Shown here piece after piece: positions 16,253 through 23,993 of a stretch of DNA of 64,000 nt. Numbering within the stretch: position 1 is the first letter of the stretch; every line of letters begins with the position of its first letter. A program made the translations under genes and the position numbers. The notes beneath the pieces were generated by a model that was given only the letters and a program-made list of their open reading frames with translations, was not told the origin of the DNA and searched no databases. The DNA comes from Paractinoplanes brasiliensis (lineage in GTDB: Bacteria; Actinomycetota; Actinomycetes; Mycobacteriales; Micromonosporaceae): positions 1,984,001 through 2,048,000 of the forward strand of contig NZ_SNWR01000001.1 in assembly GCF_004362215.1 (NCBI RefSeq), read 5' to 3'.

Positions 16253-16766
16253 CGTCCGTCCCGGCGACCTCCTCGTCCTCGTCCTCGTCGTCCTCGTCGA
16301 TCCAGTTCCGGCGGAAGAACGGGATGGCCGCCCAGAAGGTGAGGAAGAAGACGGCGGTGATCGCGCTCAACAGGAACGCCAGCGGCCGGTCGAGGATGAA
16401 GTCGGTGACCAGCAGCACCGAACTGACCATCGCGACAAGCAGGAAGAACAGCCCGCCGGTGGCCATCCGGTGGGCGTAACGCACCAGCTCGGGCTTGCGG
16501 CCCTGACGGAACAGGGCGCGGTGGAAGGCGACCGGCGCGATGATCATGGCGGTCGCCCCGGCCGCGGCCAGCAGCGCCACCACGTACGTGTCCTTCTGGA
16601 ACTGCGTGACCTCGGAGAACCTGTTGCTGAACGGCAGGGTCAGCAGGAAGGCGAAGAGGATCTGGATGCCCGTCTGCGCGACGCGCAACTCCTGAAGCAG
16701 GTCGGCGAAGTTGCGGTCCCAGCGCTGCTTCTCGGTCTCGTGTCGCCCGTACGCCTTGTCCACCAT
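16218..16766 (-). CDS. DUF6328-type four-helix membrane protein
   Basis: A 182-residue integral membrane protein. It opens with the family pattern ETEKQRWDRNFADLLQELRV and GIQILFAFLLTLPFSNRF. Four hydrophobic segments follow and a strongly acidic tail (DEDDEDEDEEVAGTD). The family is widespread in actinobacteria without a known role. It is convergent with and overlaps the 3' end of the preceding gene. Confidence 0.78.
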   Translation of the reverse strand: MVDKAYGRHETEKQRWDRNFADLLQELRVAQTGIQILFAFLLTLPFSNRFSEVTQFQKDTYVVALLAAAGATAMIIAPVAFHRALFRQGRKPELVRYAHRMATGGLFFLLVAMVSSVLLVTDFILDRPLAFLLSAITAVFFLTFWAAIPFFRRNWIDEDDEDEDEEVAGTDVTPGETADRAA

Positions 16767-16797
16767 GACGCAGCGGATTCCCCAAAGTGCCCGCGAA

Positions 16798-17619
16798 TCA
16801 AACTCCGCCGATACGCGCGAGGGCGGCGTCGGCGAGCGCGGCAGAGGCCTGCTCCGGCACCCAGTGGCTGATGCCCCGCATCGCGACGAGCTGATAGTCG
16901 GCCTCGACCCAGTCGCGGGTGCGCAGGGCAGCGGTCAGCGTGACCACGCCGTCCTTGTCGCTCCACACGTACGTGGTGGGCACGCGGACGATTCCCGGGC
17001 CGTCGGGCGAGCCGCCGGTTGCCGCGCGATACCAGTTCAGGCCGCCGGTGAGCCGGTCCGGGTCGGTCCGCATCGACTCGACGTACTTGTCGCCCGTACG
17101 GCCGATCGGCTTGAGCATCGCGCGCAGCACCGCGCCGTCCCGGGCCAGCAGGAACCGCTCGGCCACCGGCGACTGGAAGATCTTGAAGTAGACCATCCGC
17201 GCCCGCTGCGACGCCCGGACCCGTAACGCCAGGCCCAGCGCCTTGGGGTGCGGCACCGAGACGGCGGTCAGCGTACGGACCCGCTCCGGGTAACCCGAGG
17301 CCAGCCACCAGCCCACGACAGCGCCCCAGTCATGCCCGATGACGTGCGCGGACTCGATGCCCAGGGCGTCCAGGACGGCCACCGCGTCGGCCGTCGGCTC
17401 GGACATGCGGTAGGCCCCGACGTCGGCCGGGCGAGCGCCGGGCGAGGTGCCGCGCTGGTCGATGGCGTACGTGCGCAGCCCTCTCTCATGCAACCGCGGC
17501 GCGAGCAGGTCGAACTCACGGTGGTCCTGCGGGAACCCGTGCAGCAGCAGCACCGGGTCGCCGTCGGACGGGCCGCCCTCGTACACGTCGAAGGTCAGGC
17601 CTCGCGCTTTGATCTCCAT
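16798..17619 (-). CDS. Alpha/beta hydrolase, epoxide-hydrolase/dehalogenase type
   Basis: A 273-residue alpha/beta hydrolase. The oxyanion motif is LLLHGFPQDHREF and the nucleophile elbow is GHDWGA, with Asp rather than Ser as nucleophile, which marks the epoxide hydrolase and haloalkane dehalogenase branch. The catalytic His is in GISHWVPEQ. ATG 17619 follows a ribosome-binding GAGGGAG. The frame stays open far upstream, but that part is antisense to the thiamine genes and is not credible. Substrate unknown. Confidence 0.85.
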   Translation of the reverse strand: MEIKARGLTFDVYEGGPSDGDPVLLLHGFPQDHREFDLLAPRLHERGLRTYAIDQRGTSPGARPADVGAYRMSEPTADAVAVLDALGIESAHVIGHDWGAVVGWWLASGYPERVRTLTAVSVPHPKALGLALRVRASQRARMVYFKIFQSPVAERFLLARDGAVLRAMLKPIGRTGDKYVESMRTDPDRLTGGLNWYRAATGGSPDGPGIVRVPTTYVWSDKDGVVTLTAALRTRDWVEADYQLVAMRGISHWVPEQASAALADAALARIGGV

Positions 17620-17689
17620 GTGACGGCTCCCTCGCTGTTCCTTGACCGTGACCGGTGTTAGCGTCATCGAAACACACCATGTTTTTCCG

Positions 17690-17768
17690 ACAGGGGAGCG
17701 CACAGCGCTGAGAGTGCGGGCAACCGCAGACCCTCGCACCTGATCTGGGTAATGCCAGCGCAGGAAGT
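17690..17768 (+). promoter_or_regulatory. TPP riboswitch (THI element)
   Basis: The conserved TPP aptamer is clear: AGGGGAGC at 17692, GCTGAGA (17707-17713), AGACCCT and ACCTGATCTGGGTAATGCC in the pyrophosphate/pyrimidine arms, then AGCGCAGGAAG at the closing stem. It lies about 90 bases upstream of ykoE, whose products import thiamine or its HMP precursor, so expression should fall when thiamine pyrophosphate is abundant. Confidence 0.96.
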
Positions 17769-17827
17769 TCGGTCTTTTCTCCAGCCGCGTCGTGTCCGGG
17801 GTCCGTCCCCGGCGACGGCGTGCGTCT

Positions 17828-17849
17828 CCTCCCGGTACCCACTGGGAGG
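17828..17849 (+). promoter_or_regulatory. Hairpin sequestering the ykoE ribosome binding site
   Basis: CCTCCC (17828-17833) can pair perfectly with GGGAGG (17844-17849), the ribosome binding site seven bases before the ykoE ATG; a GTACC loop segment can add two more pairs (GT with AC). This placement suggests that the TPP aptamer controls translation initiation. The switch to an alternative fold was not modelled. Confidence 0.7.
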
Positions 17850-17856
17850 TTCTCAC

Positions 17857-18429
17857 ATGTTCAACCGCTGGCGGACGATCGACATCGTCATAGCCTCGAT
17901 CGTCGCCGTGACCTTCGGCGTCATCTTCTGGGCCTGGGGCCTGCTCTACAACGGCCCGGCCGACGCCATCCCCCTGCCCGGCCGCGCCCTGCTCTACGGC
18001 GTCTGGCTGGTCCCGGCCGTGCTGGGCGCGCTGATCGTGCGCAAACCGGGCGCCGCCTTCTACACGTTGTCGCTGGCCGCCCTGGTCTCGGTGGCCATCG
18101 GCACGAGCTGGGGCTGGACCATCGCGGTGCAGGGCCCGCTCGAGGCCCTCGGCGCCGAGCTGGTCTTCGCGGCCTTCGCCTACAAGGTGTACCGTCTGCC
18201 GGTCGCGCTGCTGGCCGGGGCGGCCGCCGGTCTGGTGGCCGCGGTCTACGACGTCTTCGTCTGGTACCCCGACACGGCGTGGGGCTCCTTCCGTATCCCG
18301 TACGTCCTGATCGCCGCGGCGTCGGCTCTGGTGATCGCCGGGCTGGGCAGCGTGCTGCTCACCCGCGCTCTGGCTCAGACCGGCGTCCTGGACCGTTTCC
18401 CGGCGGGCCGCTCGCGCGCGCTTGTCTGA
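17857..18429 (+). CDS. ykoE: Thiamine/HMP ECF transporter substrate-binding component YkoE
   Basis: Membrane S component of an energy-coupling factor transporter, 190 residues with five to six hydrophobic helices (for example IVIASIVAVTFGVIFWAWGL and PYVLIAAASALVIAGLGSVL). The pattern WDGP-like AWGLLYNGPADAIPLPGRALLYGVWLVP region and its position behind a TPP riboswitch and before ykoD/ykoC identify it. It would bind thiamine or hydroxymethylpyrimidine. ATG 17857 follows GGGAGG. Confidence 0.92.
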   Translation: MFNRWRTIDIVIASIVAVTFGVIFWAWGLLYNGPADAIPLPGRALLYGVWLVPAVLGALIVRKPGAAFYTLSLAALVSVAIGTSWGWTIAVQGPLEALGAELVFAAFAYKVYRLPVALLAGAAAGLVAAVYDVFVWYPDTAWGSFRIPYVLIAAASALVIAGLGSVLLTRALAQTGVLDRFPAGRSRALV

Positions 18430-18447
18430 TCTGATGTTGTTCACGTC

Positions 18448-19878
18448 ATGAGCGAGGTTGTTCTCCGCGGTTTCGGCTGGCGGCATGCGGGCCGGCGGGC
18501 CTGGGCCGTCCGCGAGGTCGACCTGCGGATCGCTCACGGCGAGCGGGTGCTCCTGCTCGGGCCTTCCGGGGCCGGCAAGAGCACCCTGCTCGCGGCGTTG
18601 TCCGGCCTGCTTCCCGAGGATTCGGGCGAGTCCGAGGGCACGATCGAGATCGACGGCCTCGACCCGCGCAAGGCCCGCGAAAAGGTCGGCATCGTCTTTC
18701 AGGACCCGCAGACCCAGCTCGTGATGGCCCGCAGCGGCGACGACGTGGCGTTCGGCCTGGAAAATCGCGGGGTGCAGGCGGCGCAGATCTGGCCATGGGT
18801 CAGCGACGCGCTCGACCGGGTCGGCTTCCCCTACCCGATCACCCGCTCCACGGCGGCGCTCTCCGGCGGCGAGGCCCAGCGGCTGGCCCTGGCCGGGGTG
18901 CTGGCGTCGCGGCCGGGCCTGCTGCTGCTCGACGAGCCGACCGCCAACCTCGACCCGGCCGGGGCGGCGCTGATCCGGGAGTCGCTCGCGGCGCTTCGCG
19001 ACACCACCACGGTGCTGGTCGAACATCGGGTGGCCGAGGCGTTGCCGCTGGTCGACCGGGTGGTGGTGCTGGAGCCGGGCGGCGGGGTGCGGGCCGACGG
19101 CGCGCCCGAGATGGTGTTCGCGGCCTACGGCGACCGGCTCGCCGACGAGGGCGTGTGGGTGCCGGGTTTCACGATTCCGCCGCTCAAGTCGGGCACGGCG
19201 GCCACCCCTGATCTCGTACGGGCCGAAGGGGTTGCTCTGTCGCAACGGCTCGCGCCGGTGACGCTCGGGGTGGGCGCCGGCGAGGTGCTGGCGGTGACCG
19301 GGCCGAACGGGGCGGGCAAGTCGACGCTGGCGTTGCTGCTCGGCGGGCTGATCGCGCCGACCGGCGGGCGGATCAGCGGCTTCGGCGACCAGCGCCCGCC
19401 GCACCGGTGGCGCGCGGCGACGCTGACCGGGCGCATCGGTTCGGTCTTCCAGAACCCGGAACACCAGTTCGTCACGTCCCGGGTCGCCGACGAGCTGGCG
19501 GTCGGCCCGCGACGGCTGGGCCGCTCCCCCTCGGCGGTCGCCGCGACCGTCGCCGACCTGCTCGAACGCTTGAGGCTGACCAAGCTCGCGGAGGCGAACC
19601 CGTACACGTTGTCGGGCGGGGAGGCACGCCGCCTGAGCGTGGCCACGGCGCTGGCCACCGCGCCGCGCTTGCTGGTGCTCGACGAGCCGACCTTCGGCCA
19701 GGACCGCAAGACGTGGATCGAGCTGGTCACCCTGCTGGCCACCCTGCGCGACGACGGCCACGGCATCCTGGCCGTCACCCACGACGACGACTTCGTGCGG
19801 ACGGTGGCCGACCGCACGTTCCCCCTCGGCACAGCCCGCCCGCGGGACCCCCTCCCCCACCGGCGGCCACGCGCATGA
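18448..19878 (+). CDS. ykoD: ECF transporter double ATPase YkoD
   Basis: Fused ATPase of 476 residues with two ABC domains. The first has Walker A GPSGAGKST, Q-loop FQDPQTQLV, signature LSGGEAQRLAL and Walker B LLLLDEPTANLDP. The second has Walker A GPNGAGKST, Q-loop FQNPEHQFV, signature LSGGEARRLSV and Walker B LLVLDEPTFGQD. Both sites look catalytic. It starts 18 bases after ykoE and overlaps ykoC by four bases. Confidence 0.95.
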   Translation: MSEVVLRGFGWRHAGRRAWAVREVDLRIAHGERVLLLGPSGAGKSTLLAALSGLLPEDSGESEGTIEIDGLDPRKAREKVGIVFQDPQTQLVMARSGDDVAFGLENRGVQAAQIWPWVSDALDRVGFPYPITRSTAALSGGEAQRLALAGVLASRPGLLLLDEPTANLDPAGAALIRESLAALRDTTTVLVEHRVAEALPLVDRVVVLEPGGGVRADGAPEMVFAAYGDRLADEGVWVPGFTIPPLKSGTAATPDLVRAEGVALSQRLAPVTLGVGAGEVLAVTGPNGAGKSTLALLLGGLIAPTGGRISGFGDQRPPHRWRAATLTGRIGSVFQNPEHQFVTSRVADELAVGPRRLGRSPSAVAATVADLLERLRLTKLAEANPYTLSGGEARRLSVATALATAPRLLVLDEPTFGQDRKTWIELVTLLATLRDDGHGILAVTHDDDFVRTVADRTFPLGTARPRDPLPHRRPRA

Positions 19879-20675
19879 ACTTCGCCCTGCAGCCGACAGG
19901 GAACATGTCGGCTCCGCTGGCCCGGCGCAACCCCGTCGCGAAGCTGGCCGCCGCCCTGCTCTTCTCGCTGCCCCTGCTGGCGACGCTCGACCCGCTCACC
20001 CCGGCGATCGCCCTGGCCGTCGAACTCGCCGTGGCCCCCCTGTTCGGCGTCCGCTACTCGACGCTGGCCAAGCGGGCCTGGCCGGTGCTGGTCGCCTCGC
20101 TCGGCCTGCTGGTCACCATGGTGCTGTTCTCGGCCAACCGCACCGGCGCCCTCCTGCTCGACCTGGGCCCGTTCGACATCACGACGGGCGTGCTGACCTC
20201 CGCGCTGGGCCTGATCCTGCGCCTGTTCGCCGTGGCCGTCCCCGGCGTGCTCGTCTTCGCCACCACCGACCCGACCGACCTGGCCGACGCGCTGGTGCAG
20301 AACGCGAAGGCCCCCGCCCGCTTCGCCATCGGCGCGCTGGCCGCTTTCCGGCTGCTCCCCCTGCTGGGCGCCGAGTGGCAGATGCTCACCCTGGCCCGGC
20401 GCGCCCGAGGCATCGACGCGGGCAAAAACCCTATTTCCGCCGTACGCCTTTTCGTCTCCACCGCTTTCGCCCTGCTGGTCGGCGCCCTCCGCCGCGGCGG
20501 CCGCCTGGCCGTGGCCATGGACGCGCGCGGCTTCGATTCCGGGATCCAGCGCACCCACGCCCGCCGGCAGTTCTTCCGGGCCGCCGACGCCGCCCTGGTC
20601 GTGGGGGCGGTGGCCCTCTCCGGTGCGGCGCTGGGAGTGACGATCGCCCTGGGCCTGTTCCGCCCGATCATCTGA
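19875..20675 (+). CDS. ykoC: ECF transporter transmembrane component YkoC (EcfT)
   Basis: A 266-residue EcfT family protein. It has hydrophobic helices and two short Arg-containing coupling motifs toward the C-terminus, ARRARGIDAG and MDARGFDSG, which match the ECF T-component signature A-R-G that docks on the ATPases. ATG 19875 overlaps the ykoD stop by four bases. It completes a YkoEDC thiamine/HMP uptake unit. Confidence 0.93.
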   Translation: MNFALQPTGNMSAPLARRNPVAKLAAALLFSLPLLATLDPLTPAIALAVELAVAPLFGVRYSTLAKRAWPVLVASLGLLVTMVLFSANRTGALLLDLGPFDITTGVLTSALGLILRLFAVAVPGVLVFATTDPTDLADALVQNAKAPARFAIGALAAFRLLPLLGAEWQMLTLARRARGIDAGKNPISAVRLFVSTAFALLVGALRRGGRLAVAMDARGFDSGIQRTHARRQFFRAADAALVVGAVALSGAALGVTIALGLFRPII

Positions 20676-20816
20676 GCAGATCGTTCAGCCGACACACCCG
20701 ACCCGAACGGCAGCCGCCCGTACTGACGAAAGTCAGGCACGGTACATGCGGTGTTGATCTGCCGGGACGAATGTGTGCCCGAGTACGCATGCATCCATCT
20801 GTGGGAGATCACCGAT

Positions 20817-22529
20817 ATGGGTCACGGTCACGACCACCATCACGACCACGCGCACGAGGGTGCCGGAGGCGACCTTTCCCCGGCTCTCGACCTGAGCATC
20901 CCGGACAGCGAGCTGTCGCCGTCCGACGTCTCGCGTCGTGGGTTCCTCCGGGGAGCCGGCCTGCTGGGCGCGGGCGCCGCGGCCTCCGTGCTGGCCACCC
21001 CGTCCGCCGCGCAGGCCGCCGGCCTGCCGCACAGCCACGGCCCGGCCGGGGGCGGCACCGAGAAGGGCGGGTTCGCCTGGCTCGCCGGCGACCACCACAT
21101 CCACACCCAGTACAGTTCGGACGCCCAGTACCGGGTGATCGACCAGGCCCGGCACGGCCGCGCGTTCGGCCTCGACTGGGTCGTCATCACCGACCACGGC
21201 AGCGTCGCCCATGCCAAGATCGGTGTCGAGAAGGTGAACCCGGACATCCGGGCCACCCGCGAAGAACTCAAGGACCTGCTCACGTTCCAGGGCCTGGAGT
21301 GGAACATCCCGGCCGCCGAGCACGCGACCGTCTTCGTGGCCCCCAGCAAGCACGAGGTCGAGGTCCTCAAGCAGTTCGAGACCAACTACGACGGCAACCT
21401 GCTGCCCGCCACCAACACCCCCGCGCAGAACGAGGCCGCCGCGATCGCCGGCATCAAGTTCCTCGGCTCGCAGGTGCGGGCGCGCAAGGTCGAGGCCGCC
21501 CTGTTCCTGGCCAACCACCCGGCCCGGCGCGGCATCGACTCGCCGCACGAGATCCGCAACTGGCGTGACGCCGACCCGTCGGTCGCCATCGGCTTCGAGG
21601 GCGCGCCCGGCCACCAGGCCGCGGGCATCCCCGCCCCGAACGGCCGCGGCGGCGCCCGGGGCTACTACGACAACAACCCGTCGGCCGCGTCGTTCCCCGG
21701 CTACCCGCCGGAGAGCTACCGCACCTGGGGCGGCTTCGACTGGATGACCTCCACCGTCGGCGGCCTGTGGGACAGCCTGCTCGCCGAGGGCAAGGCCTGG
21801 TGGATCACGGTCAACTCGGACTCGCACGTCAACTATCTGGACCAGTCGGACCGGGGCCCGGGCAGCGACTTCGAGGCCAACGGCAAATACAACGACCCGG
21901 TCTACACCGGCAAGACGCTGACCACGGCGGGTGACTTCTGGCCCGGCTTCTACGGCCGCACCACCGTCGGCGCCACGTCGTGGGGCTACAAGCAGGTCAT
22001 GGACGGCCTGCGCGCCGGCCGCGTCTGGGTCGACCACGGCCGGCTGATCAAGGGCCTGGACGCCCGGGTCCGCGTGGCCGGCGACCGCCGCTCGTCGTCC
22101 GGCACCCCGCTCGGCGGCGTGCTGCACGTCAAGCGGGGCACCTCGACCGAGATCACGCTCGACATCGACCTGCAGGACGTGCCGAACTGGGCGCAGTTCA
22201 TCCCGGTGCTCAAGCGGGTCGACGTCATCGTCGGCACGGTCACCGGCCCGGTCGCCGACAAGGACGCCTTCACCGCCCCGAACACCAAGGTGGTCAAGTC
22301 GTTCGAGGTCGGCAAGAAGTCGGGCAGGGTGTCGTTCACCTACTCGTTCGGCCGCCTCGACAAGCCGTTCTACGTGCGGGTCCGGGGCACCGACGCGAAC
22401 CGTACGCAGGCCGGCCTGATGGGCGCCGCCGTCGACCCGGTGGGCCCGAAGCTGGACGTGCTCGGCGACGCCGACCCGTGGGGCGACCTGTGGTTCTACA
22501 CGAACCCGATCTGGGTTCTGCCCAAGTGA
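20817..22529 (+). CDS. Tat-exported PHP-domain-like metallo-hydrolase with His-rich N-terminus
   Basis: A 570-residue protein starting at ATG 20817 (GGGAG nine bases upstream). Residues 1-15 are His-rich (MGHGHDHHHDHAHEG), followed by a twin-arginine signal (SRRGFLRGAG) and a hydrophobic h-region ending in ASA/AQA-type sites. The mature part has PHP-type metal motifs: DHHIHTQYSSD, VVITDHGS, GLEWN and NSDSHVN. Substrate unknown; relatives are phosphoesterases. Placing a His cluster ahead of the Tat motif is unusual. A second gene overlaps its stop. Confidence 0.8.
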   Translation: MGHGHDHHHDHAHEGAGGDLSPALDLSIPDSELSPSDVSRRGFLRGAGLLGAGAAASVLATPSAAQAAGLPHSHGPAGGGTEKGGFAWLAGDHHIHTQYSSDAQYRVIDQARHGRAFGLDWVVITDHGSVAHAKIGVEKVNPDIRATREELKDLLTFQGLEWNIPAAEHATVFVAPSKHEVEVLKQFETNYDGNLLPATNTPAQNEAAAIAGIKFLGSQVRARKVEAALFLANHPARRGIDSPHEIRNWRDADPSVAIGFEGAPGHQAAGIPAPNGRGGARGYYDNNPSAASFPGYPPESYRTWGGFDWMTSTVGGLWDSLLAEGKAWWITVNSDSHVNYLDQSDRGPGSDFEANGKYNDPVYTGKTLTTAGDFWPGFYGRTTVGATSWGYKQVMDGLRAGRVWVDHGRLIKGLDARVRVAGDRRSSSGTPLGGVLHVKRGTSTEITLDIDLQDVPNWAQFIPVLKRVDVIVGTVTGPVADKDAFTAPNTKVVKSFEVGKKSGRVSFTYSFGRLDKPFYVRVRGTDANRTQAGLMGAAVDPVGPKLDVLGDADPWGDLWFYTNPIWVLPK

Positions 22530-23044
22530 CCCTGTACCGCTCGGCCGCTCGGAGCCTCGTGACGACCGGGGTCAGCCTCGGTCACCGCGAGGTCTCCGAG
22601 GCCGACCACTGGATCCTCTCGCTGGAGCCGGCGCCCACGCTGGCCTGCACGCATCTTGTGCAGGCGCCGTTCCCACATGTGGCGATCAGCGTGACGTCGG
22701 CCGTGCCCTCGGAGACCGCGTCCTTCGAGACCGCGGACGATCTTCGGGCCGGTGCCGATGCCGCGGCGGCCGGGAGGTTCGGGCGAGCCGTCGTCTTCCC
22801 GGGCTCGTCCGGGCTGACCGGGCGGCTCACCGTGGCGGAACTGCTCGAGCGCACCGCGATCGACCGGGTCGAGATTCTCGGCTCGGGGGCCGCCGACCCC
22901 GGCCAGATCGTGGACACCCGCGATTTTGTCCGTCCCCAGTACCGCGGCGACGATCTCGTTCTGGTGACCATGCCGGCTGCGGGTGGAGTGCTCGTGCCGT
23001 TCGAAACGCGGGATCCCACCCCCTGCTGCGCCGACCACGGGTAG
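22526..23044 (+). CDS. Hypothetical protein coupled to the PHP-domain gene
   Basis: A 172-residue protein beginning at GTG 22526, which overlaps the previous stop (GTGA). It has a beta-rich pattern (FPHVAISVTSAVPSETASF, DLVLVTMPAAGGVLVPFE) and ends in PTPCCADHG, a Cys-Cys-x-x-His tail that could bind metal. No signal peptide is seen, so it is probably cytoplasmic. No family is recognised; tight coupling suggests that it works with the exported protein. Confidence 0.6.
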   Translation: MTLYRSAARSLVTTGVSLGHREVSEADHWILSLEPAPTLACTHLVQAPFPHVAISVTSAVPSETASFETADDLRAGADAAAAGRFGRAVVFPGSSGLTGRLTVAELLERTAIDRVEILGSGAADPGQIVDTRDFVRPQYRGDDLVLVTMPAAGGVLVPFETRDPTPCCADHG

Positions 23045-23065
23045 GCCCTTCTCTACGCTGGGGCC

Positions 23066-23992
23066 GTGTCACGTAACTCGCTGCAGTCGAAACTCGCCGA
23101 AGCGCGGGGCGGGGTGATGCTCTTCAGCATCACCCCGCCCCGGCGCGCCACCGCCCCCGAGCGGGTCAAGGAGATAGCCGGGATCACCGTGCGCCGGCTG
23201 GCTGAGCTGGATCTCGACGGTCTGATCCTCTACGACATCGACGACGAGTCGGACCGCAATCCCGACGAACGCCCGTTCCCGTACCTGCCGACGCTCGACC
23301 CGGCGTCGTTCCACGCCGACCACCTCGGCGACTGGGACAAGCCGACGGTCATCTACCGCTGCGTCGGCAAGTACGAGGAGCAGGATCTGCGCGGCTGGCT
23401 GTCGTCCGCCTCCCCCGAACTGCTCACCGTCTTCGTGGGTTCGTCGTCGCACACCAAACCCGTACGGACGTCGCTACGCCGGGCCCAGCGTCTGCACCAC
23501 GAGGTGAGCCCGGCCCTGCCGCTCGGCGCGGTGGTGATCGGCGAAAGGCACGCCCGGCACGGCGACGAGCACCTGCGCATGCTGACCAAGCAGGAACGCG
23601 GCTGCACCTTCTTCATCTCCCAGGTGGTCTACGACCTCAACGAGACGAAGAACTTGGTCTCCGACTACTTCTTCGCCTGCCGCGACGCCGGCATCACGCC
23701 CCGCCCGATCATCTTCACGCTCTCGTTGTGCGGCTCGGCCAAGACGCTGGAGTTCCTGGAATGGCTGGGTGTCGAGGTGCCGCCGTGGCTCGCCACCGAA
23801 CTGCGCGAGTCCCCCGACCCACTGGCCGACTCCCGCCGCGAATGCCTGGCCATCGCGCGCGACCTGAAGGCCTACTGCGAACGCCTGGGCATGCCGTACG
23901 GCTTCAACGTCGAGAGCGTCTCCATCCGTAAGGCCGAGATCGAGGCCAGCACCGAACTGGCCCGCGAGGTCGCCGCCCTGCTCCGAGCCTGA
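23066..23992 (+). CDS. Methylenetetrahydrofolate reductase family protein
   Basis: A 308-residue TIM-barrel protein of the FAD-linked MTHFR family. Recognised features are the N-terminal VMLFSITPPRRATAPERVKE (the substrate-binding S-x-T/E-P-P segment), RLAELDLDGLILYDIDDES, a CTFFISQVVYDLN strand corresponding to the quinone/folate pocket, and ITPRPIIFTLSL. The canonical E of the family is replaced by S-I-T here, as in a subgroup of unknown substrate, so 5,10-methylene-THF reduction is likely but not certain. It is convergent with the NACHT gene, one base apart. Confidence 0.75.
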   Translation: MSRNSLQSKLAEARGGVMLFSITPPRRATAPERVKEIAGITVRRLAELDLDGLILYDIDDESDRNPDERPFPYLPTLDPASFHADHLGDWDKPTVIYRCVGKYEEQDLRGWLSSASPELLTVFVGSSSHTKPVRTSLRRAQRLHHEVSPALPLGAVVIGERHARHGDEHLRMLTKQERGCTFFISQVVYDLNETKNLVSDYFFACRDAGITPRPIIFTLSLCGSAKTLEFLEWLGVEVPPWLATELRESPDPLADSRRECLAIARDLKAYCERLGMPYGFNVESVSIRKAEIEASTELAREVAALLRA

Positions 23993-23993
23993 C

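Noticed and set aside
17620..19860. The alpha/beta hydrolase frame extends upstream for about 750 further codons on the minus strand
   Set aside because: That extension is antisense to ykoE and ykoD and has no ribosome binding site; the gene starts at 17619.
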